Assembly (NCBI GenBank): GCA_032622095.1
Contig: CP136069.1
Location: 108,716,278-108,780,277 of the forward strand
Reading direction: 5' to 3'
Length of the DNA stretch: 64,000 nt
Source: Siphonodentalium dalli
Lineage: Eukaryota; Mollusca; Scaphopoda; Gadilida; Siphonodentaliidae
Shown here one piece after another: positions 58,502 to 64,000 of the stretch (positions within the stretch are counted from its first letter, which is position 1; every line of letters starts with the position of its first letter). The position numbers were made by a program, and so were the translations under genes. Below the pieces are notes generated by a model. The model saw nothing but the letters and a program-made list of their open reading frames with translations, had not been told where the DNA came from and did not search any database.

Positions 58502-58867
58502 CTACAAGTTCGGCCCTCATGCGGTTGATTTCATCTTTACATGTACCGCTACAACCGTTTTCTCTCACGGGGAGACGTTCCATTCGTGAGTTGGTCTCGT
58601 GTGCTACATCTTTAATGTCCACGACGGCCTTTTCAATGACAGAAAGTCGGGAGTCAACGGCGTCAAGCTTTGATATTATATCGCTGATTTGCCCTGTTGT
58701 TGTGCTCAAACTTTTCGCGCGTCGGGGTTTATCTTCAGTTGAAGCTACCTGTGTAGCGTCCGATTGTTCCTCGTCTATATCGGTGATGGCGCTTGGGGTT
58801 GTATGGGACCTGCTCATCAACCATCGCTTTCAGCAGCATAAACTCTTCGTCACACCATTGGCGATGT

Positions 58868-59493
58868 AGTTGCCTTGGATTGTCCAACACATGATATAAA
58901 TGTTCTCAATTCACAATTAGTTAATGTTTTGTTATCAGCAGCAGATGCAGCCAGTCCCCAACTTCGCAAACGGCGTAACTGCAAACCACATAGGAACAGC
59001 AAACTGAGTGAACTACACTCTGACATGATAAAATATCGGAAAGCTTGGCTTTTTGTTGGTCGCCCTAACAACGTTTCTAACACCACTTTTCGCGCGTACC
59101 GCGAGAAGAAACATCAGTTTCGTAGGGCTCATCGAATAACCGTTAAGAAATATTTTGCAGATTCAAAGCGACAAATAGAAATCTTTGCTAAAGATGATCA
59201 GAAAAGTTTTTGGAAAGCTATTAAATCTTAGTGTCCAACATATGCATCTCCAGGTTCGGAAATGAATTTTGATGGTAAAATGTACAGAGATCCGTTGGAT
59301 ATAGCTCAAGGTTGGCAACATTACTTCACTTCGCTCTCAAACGCACTCCGAACTTTGAACAGTATATTCACTCACATATGTTAACATTCTACTCAACAGT
59401 AACCACCCTGATAGCGAGGAAACCTGTCTGACGAGGCTATTAAATTTCTCAAGCCCAATAAGGCAGCTGGTATTGACCACAGTTACTGGACAT
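58868..59493 (+). pseudogene. LINE ORF2 middle: linker and start of RT, plus strand
   Basis: Reads NVLNSQLVNVLLSAADAA, FRAYREKKHQFRRAH and DDQKSFWKAIKS, typical of the endonuclease-RT linker in CR1/Jockey-group LINEs. An in-frame TAG follows at 59229-59231, then DIAQGWQHYFTSL in the same frame. At 59424 it reads AIKFLKPNKAAGID, the N-terminal RT motif. No ATG start, as expected for an internal fragment. It ends at a TAA near 59493, beyond which the sequence is unrelated. Confidence 0.75.
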
Positions 59494-59783
59494 AAAGTCC
59501 CAAAAATAAGGTTTTAATCGAGTTTAGAAATCGGTATCCTTATATAACGATATGAAGTTATGCATCTTTAATTTTTTTTAATTCACCTCCGAGAAACATG
59601 TCTCAAATAAAAGCACTAAACGCAAAATACCGGCCATAAAGTCGCTTATTTCCTATAAATAACATACGCACCTACAACTATGCAGCGATAAAATCATTCC
59701 GGATGCCATATTAACGGAGTTTAAAACATTTTTCTCCGTGGTCGTCCAGTGACTCGACACCATCATTGAATTCAAAACCGAAA
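59494..59783. other. No gene recognised
   Basis: AT-rich sequence after the broken LINE. GGACATAAAGTCCC (59488-59501) and GGCCATAAAGTCGC (about 59634) are similar short motifs, possibly ends of an inserted fragment. I cannot assign them. Confidence 0.35.
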
Positions 59784-60995
59784 CTAATCGAATGCGGAAA
59801 TAAACTGGCGAATAAAAAATGCCAACCCACTAAAACGGAACAGTTTACTCATCGCCGAGTCCCACGCACATTCCCCAACAGCGAAATGTGAATGAGACCC
59901 CTCGATCAGTTGTGGATGTGGAATAAACGAGATCACTTCATCATAATTATACCAAGAAATGTCATTACATTTTTTCGGCCAGCAAAAGCAGTTAGAATAT
60001 TTAACGCCAACATGCTTCATGCATTTAACAAGCAATTCACGCTCAGACATTTCTTCTACAATACCAGGGTATATGGATTTCTGATACTCAACCAGTACGT
60101 ACTTATTCACACCAGGTATCATGCTATCTGTCGTTCCATTCGCACAACACTCACTCATCGGACCTACCTCTACAACCACGCCTCTACCTTTCTCAGCCTT
60201 CATCTCCTCACACTACATCCACATCCTGCACGCCGCATTCATTAACCACGCTACCACCTTGCTCAACCACTGCCTTCTTACATATCTGCTCGCCCCGTAT
60301 TTCCGCGGCAACCTCTACATGTGAACATTGGTGCATGCTCGACTCATAATTCTTGCAATAATCATGTTCAACCCAGCTTCCATCAACTATGTCCTCATCA
60401 ACAACAGTCACATCGACGCGCACACCACTCTGCTCACAACTTTCACTGCCCACGCTACCTTGCTCGACCTCCACCTCCTCATATATCTCCTCACCACCCA
60501 CAACCACTTCCGCTGCAACATCAAACTCAAACGCGCTAATCTCGCTACAAACTGGATCTGCCTCCGCAATCGTGCATATCTCCTCACCCTCAACGACCAC
60601 ATATCGCTCGACTCACAACATGCATTAACCACGCTACCACATTCCTCAACCACTATCTCCTCACATATCTCCTCACATATCTCCCGATCCCTCACAGCCA
60701 CATCTACCAGCACACCACTCGACTCACAACATTCATTAACCACGCTACCTCGTTCCTCAACCTCCATCTTCTCACCCTCAATCCCCACATCTACCAACAT
60801 ACCGCTCGACTCACAACATTCATTAACCACGCTATCACCGTGCTCAACCTCTTCGCGTATCTCCTCACCCCTTGCAATCCTACTTCCATCACATGTGCCT
60901 TCACCTCTCACATTACTTGTTCTCTTTGCACACCGTTTCACATTCCTCAGAGCCATGCACAATACGCTTTTCGAATTTATTTGCAACTTGAACAA
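59784..60995 (-). pseudogene. Cys/Glu/Val-rich tandem-repeat coding region with a Tudor/SH3-like C-terminus, frameshifted
   Basis: The minus strand reads a repeated unit of about 29-37 residues, with a core GSVVNECCESSGVLVDV and EEICEE-type acidic stretches (60995 to about 60640). The frame shifts near 60600 and again near 60215. The last part (60203-59784) reads NKYVLVEYQKSIYPGIV, FCWPKKCNDISWYNYDEVI and IPHPQLI. That resembles the small Tudor/SH3-like domain (YPG...WP...WY..DVI) found in many invertebrate transposon-associated or uncharacterised proteins. The DNA repeat (CGACTCACAACATTCATT at 60609, 60720, 60807 on the plus strand) has a period of 87-111 bp. Function not known. Confidence 0.45.
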
Positions 60996-61169
60996 CTACA
61001 TTCAATGACAAACCCGCCAAAATCCTATGAAATTATGTCGTGGATTTTCAATTGACTCAACTCGGATGTAACTGGCAATAGTGTATTGTTTCTGTGACAG
61101 TTTTGTCATCGAATCTTCAAAATAAATATAATATATTCAGACTAATACCTCACACGCGTACTGTGATAC

Positions 61170-62460
61170 ATATAGTTGTCCTTCGTGTAACGTATTTTAC
61201 GTAACAGCTGTCCTTTACAGATGTCCTTTACACGGCCTATGACCTAACTTGAATCACCTTTATTGGTAATGTACTGTGTAAACATATATATTGTTGATCA
61301 GTTATGTCTTTGCTACATCGTGACACAATTCATTACTATATGGGACAATATGTTGTAACACTTTACAAGAACATGTCCTTCCAATAACAATGGCTGTATT
61401 TTTGTAACAACCACTCAAGTTGCGTTCGATCGTGCACACAATGAACACACACGACTAATATAACTAACGAAAAGCATTATAATATATATTTAGTTCCTAT
61501 TGTCGTAGTTCGGAAGCCTTCCCTGAAACAAAATATCGACATAACATACACGAACATACTTAACCTAACAACAATATCTTTCGTGTAACAATAAAGCCAA
61601 AACCTCAACGCTAGAAAACGTAATATTTTTAAAATCAGAGAACTATTGCTAGTGAATGATAAATAAAGTATTGCTCAATCATTGGCACATCATGTGATAC
61701 ATTTCCCGGCACACTGGAAACTTTAAGCCATCAGAAAACTCAGGCAGATCGTACACATGGCATTGGATGTATTTAATGTAACGGACACATGCTTTCGGAA
61801 GAGCGTACATGATATCGTGAAGGAATTGGCACGCGTGATTATTATAACTTAGCGAACTCATTATAATACATTTTACCCCATGGCCATATTGTTTAAAAGA
61901 CGTCCCCCTAACGCATAATCAACCCACACCGTGTCAATATCCTTGCTATAACATACATATATCCCTCGTGTAACACTAATTTCCCAAATTAACACTAGAA
62001 AGGTTACTATTATCCAAACCAGAAAAATAGTTCGAGTTGAAAGACAAACATAACCAATTAAATATTATGTATATCGTGTGATATATTTCCGCGGCAAAGA
62101 AAAGAGAAAAAATTATTAAATGCCACAGGCATGTCCTCTGGATAACAATTGTTGTATTTACTGTAACGGCCACTCGATTTGAGTTAGATCGTACACGGAA
62201 TCATGTTGCAACCGAAGGAATAACTAATAAAAAGTAACAGTCTCGTTATAATTGATGTTTTCTCCCGGCTATCATGGTTTCATAACAATCACATGAAATG
62301 CAAAATCGACTTACCACATAAGAACATCTTTAGTGTAACATAAACATATCTTTCATGTAACGAAAATTCAAAACATCGACGCACGAAAATGATAAATATT
62401 TTCCAAATCAAACACATTTTGTAATCTGAAAGAAGAACAAGACCCCAGTTACACCCTCTA
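61170..62460. repeat. Degenerate tandem repeat, period about 386 bp
   Basis: TC(C/T)(C/T)T(C)GTGTAAC recurs at 61179, 61577, 61962 and 62349 (spacings 398, 385, 387). Between them further blocks keep the order: GTCCT..ATAACAAT.G.TGTATTT..TGTAAC..CCACTC (61376, 62132), TGTGATA.ATTTCC (61694, 62078) and AACACTAGAAA-like (61609, 61993). Copies are strongly diverged, so the array is old. No coding potential. Confidence 0.6.
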
Positions 62461-63449
62461 GATATTTCAGCTTGGTGTTGCATGTGTTCACGCACAAACA
62501 GCCTCTGTAAACAGCAGCCTCCCCTTTCGTTACAGTATTGGTCTCTCCTGTAACGTTTTGGCCTGTTACAACAGAGAACGTTACAGTAGAGATGTTACAG
62601 ACCATTCTGGTCACGGCATTCAATGAGTTCTCCCTCCAGTATGGCGAAAATAGGGAAGTATAAAATACACCACAGTGGCTTCGGAAACATGTATTTGAAA
62701 TATAATTATACATATGTTATAGCGAACAAACTTGCGTTATTTAAAAGACGACTTTGAAAAGTACGCGAGGGGGTCAACCTACCTATTATATAATTGTGTT
62801 ATCGCAAGTTGTTTTTTTATTCAGACGACATGCGTTTCCGATATTATGACGTACACAGCGTCACGGAGCACAAAATACGGAGATTATAAATATCAGCGAT
62901 ACGTCATTATGTCAAGTAAATAGCACTTCGTTACATGAGAGACAATATGCTGAGGTACAAAGTTTCTGAGCAATTTTCACTTAGTTAAGTTCAATCTTGG
63001 ATGGTGTATATGTGACAGTAGTTCAGATCAAGAACTAAACTAATGATATGCCAGAGGATTTTCTCGGTGGCATGTAGTTAATATATCGAAATTTCGATTT
63101 TAGTCTGTAAAATTTTCCTGGGGACAGCCCATTTTGGTCAAATCTGGCCATGAATGAGCCTATTACATACATATATACACGAACATCACGCTTATTTGTG
63201 TGTGCATGTTATGACAGTGATGGAGATGCACACAGGGAACAATAGTTGGGATCCGCACGTTGCATTATGCACTCATTATCCACCGAGGACATAAATTTTG
63301 ACCAAAATTGATATTGACTCATATAACAGCGACTAAACGACTCGAAGTCGGATAATCAAACGCATTTCAGAATAGCCACAAAAAGCAAATTAGTCACAAA
63401 TCGGTTTTGGCACCTCCCACCCCAAACCCAGAACCCACTCATTTGTAAA
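62461..63449. other. No gene recognised
   Basis: Several GTAACG/CGTTAC words near 62550-62610 suggest a further worn copy of the preceding repeat. The rest shows no open frame with family resemblance. Confidence 0.35.
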
Positions 63450-63606
63450 TGTAAATATGTTTAACCTATATATGATTTTGAATCTCTCCTTCAACATTTT
63501 GTATGAATAATATTATTGTAAACAGGGAGAGGGGCAAAGTAAGTTTTGTAACTTGTCCCCAATCCCTTTTGTATTATTCGATATACAAATAAAATATGTT
63601 TAAAGT
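63450..63606 (+). mobile_element. 3' tail of a CR1/L2-like LINE, plus strand
   Basis: GGGAGAGGGG, ACTTGTCCCCAATCCC, TTGTATT and AATAAAATATGTTTAAA occur in the same order as in the 3' trailer of the LINE at 39493-43780 (reverse complement of 39493-39600). So this is a 5'-truncated, diverged relative ending near 63603. Confidence 0.65.
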
Positions 63607-63623
63607 AAAAAAAAGGAAAAGAT

Positions 63624-63899
63624 TTGTTCTGTTTGTTGTCATCAGAGGCCGAAGGTACCTACACGGTGAACGTTAAAGAAGTTACTCTATTTGTCCATTC
63701 AACCACTGTCAATTTAACGATACTAAATACTATGAAAAGCCGAAATCTCATGTATCCTATACAGCGAGTGGTTTACAATACTTTATCGGTTCCTGACGGC
63801 AGTTTGTCGCTAACCAAAGAACACTTATTTCAAGGTCGAGTCCCGCGCCGTGTAGTCGTCTGCTGCGTGGAACCACGAATCATGCAAAGGAGCAGTTGA
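63624..63899 (+). pseudogene. Polinton/Maverick-type F54H12.2-like capsid protein, C-terminal fragment
   Basis: The open frame reads VTLFVHSTTVNL, YPIQRVVYNTLSVPDGSL and LFQGRVPRRVVVCCVE, which matches the conserved YPI.RV......PxG......LF.G..P.R.V.G.V segment of F54H12.2-like proteins encoded by Polintons/Mavericks (adintovirus-like elements). It is only ~80 residues of a much longer protein. Homology seems to continue briefly in another frame after the stop, so the copy is frameshifted and dead. The rest would lie upstream, but that is LINE tail, so the element was cut there. Confidence 0.6.
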
Positions 63900-64000
63900 C
63901 AAGACCGATTCAATCTGAAGAATTATAACATTCTATTCGTTCCCTAACTCGATCCCTGGATGGAGTTTATATACCCAACATATTTTGAGAAACAAAAACA

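Larger units (their letters stand above)
57110..58817 (-). pseudogene. LINE ORF1: coiled coil plus SGNH-hydrolase-like domain, broken by a 190-bp duplication
   Basis: The N-terminal part (58817 to about 58300) has a heptad-like coiled coil (ISKLDAVDSRLSVIEKAV). The next part (58288 to about 57980) has VVLLHDSICKYID, matching block I of SGNH/GDSL-like esterases (Ser in HDS), and THVGINNT (block III Gly/Asn). The last part (57718-57110) has QRDGRHITASRGSARL, matching the block V Asp-x-x-His, then an Asn/Gln/Arg/His-rich tail. Such esterase ORF1 proteins occur in CR1-group LINEs. The three parts lie in different frames, two of the changes being at the duplicated segment. Start at ATG 58817, just inside a TTG. 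Confidence 0.7.
55891..59493. mobile_element. CR1-like LINE with 5' inversion (twin-priming structure)
   Basis: On the minus strand, ORF1 (58817-57110) is followed by the endonuclease start of ORF2 (56786-55891), which stops just after the endonuclease domain. On the plus strand, 58868-59493 continues ORF2 with the linker before RT and the first RT motif. Antisense 5' part then sense 3' part is what twin-primed reverse transcription makes. The 3' part ends abruptly at 59493, so the original 3' end and second target copy are lost. Confidence 0.75.

Noticed and set aside
60328-61008. Plus-strand 226-codon Ser/Thr/Leu-rich frame
   Set aside because: It is the reverse of the minus-strand repeat coding region, which has the more coherent repeat unit and the Tudor/SH3-like segment.

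Overview
This is a eukaryotic, almost certainly metazoan, window. It has no bacterial-type operons. It is about 40% GC and made almost entirely of transposable elements: LINE retrotransposons with APE endonuclease and reverse transcriptase, U2-snRNA-headed SINE-like elements, and a Polinton/Maverick-type capsid fragment. A 2A-like NPGP motif in one LINE and an SGNH-esterase ORF1 in another fit a marine invertebrate (mollusc-like or another lophotrochozoan/deuterostome), but the species cannot be fixed from sequence alone. I see no intact host gene.

Layout. Positions 1-2686 are left flank; 595-1612 is a ~1 kb segment repeated at 54879-55890. Positions 2687-54878 form a ~52 kb array of more than 40 short non-autonomous elements, nearly all head-to-tail on the + strand, with junctions of the form CTAG|T(C). 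Each unit ends in a GC-rich hairpin, a short spacer and CTAG followed by T. Most begin TC(TA)n...TATATTTTG. These are the hallmarks of Helitrons (rolling-circle transposons). Three terminal-hairpin families are present, called here A, B and C. A is divided into A1 (satellite-rich), A2 (AT-rich tail) and A3 (a long unit that carries other elements). Many units carry one to four copies of a 122-bp satellite monomer with a palindromic NRF1-type site.

Nested inside the array are: (i) at 21488-26741 an A3 unit holding a cluster of U2-headed retroposons, including an intact 381-codon Tx1/L1-like ORF1 in an apparently complete ORF1-only element (23164-25052); its sister A3 units at 31839-34035 (two SINEs) and 51480-52947 (none) act as partly filled and empty alleles; (ii) a minus-strand family C Helitron (38930-44150) inserted into an AT tract of an A3 unit, itself interrupted by a ~4.3 kb CR1/L2-like LINE (39493-43780) with a 13-bp target-site duplication.

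From 54879 on, the window leaves the array: the second copy of the 1 kb flank; a LINE (55891-59493) whose 5' part (SGNH-type ORF1 plus endonuclease, minus strand) is inverted relative to its 3' part (plus strand), as in twin priming; a decayed Cys/Glu-rich tandem-repeat coding region with a Tudor/SH3-like C-terminus (59784-60995, minus); a degenerate ~386-bp tandem repeat (61170-62460); a LINE 3'-tail remnant (63450-63606); and a Polinton/Maverick F54H12.2-like capsid fragment (63624-63899).

How the parts work together: no Rep/helicase source is present, so the Helitrons must be mobilised in trans. The array then appears to have grown by element-on-element insertion and by segmental duplication (constant offsets of 7257, 8184 and 10203 bp).
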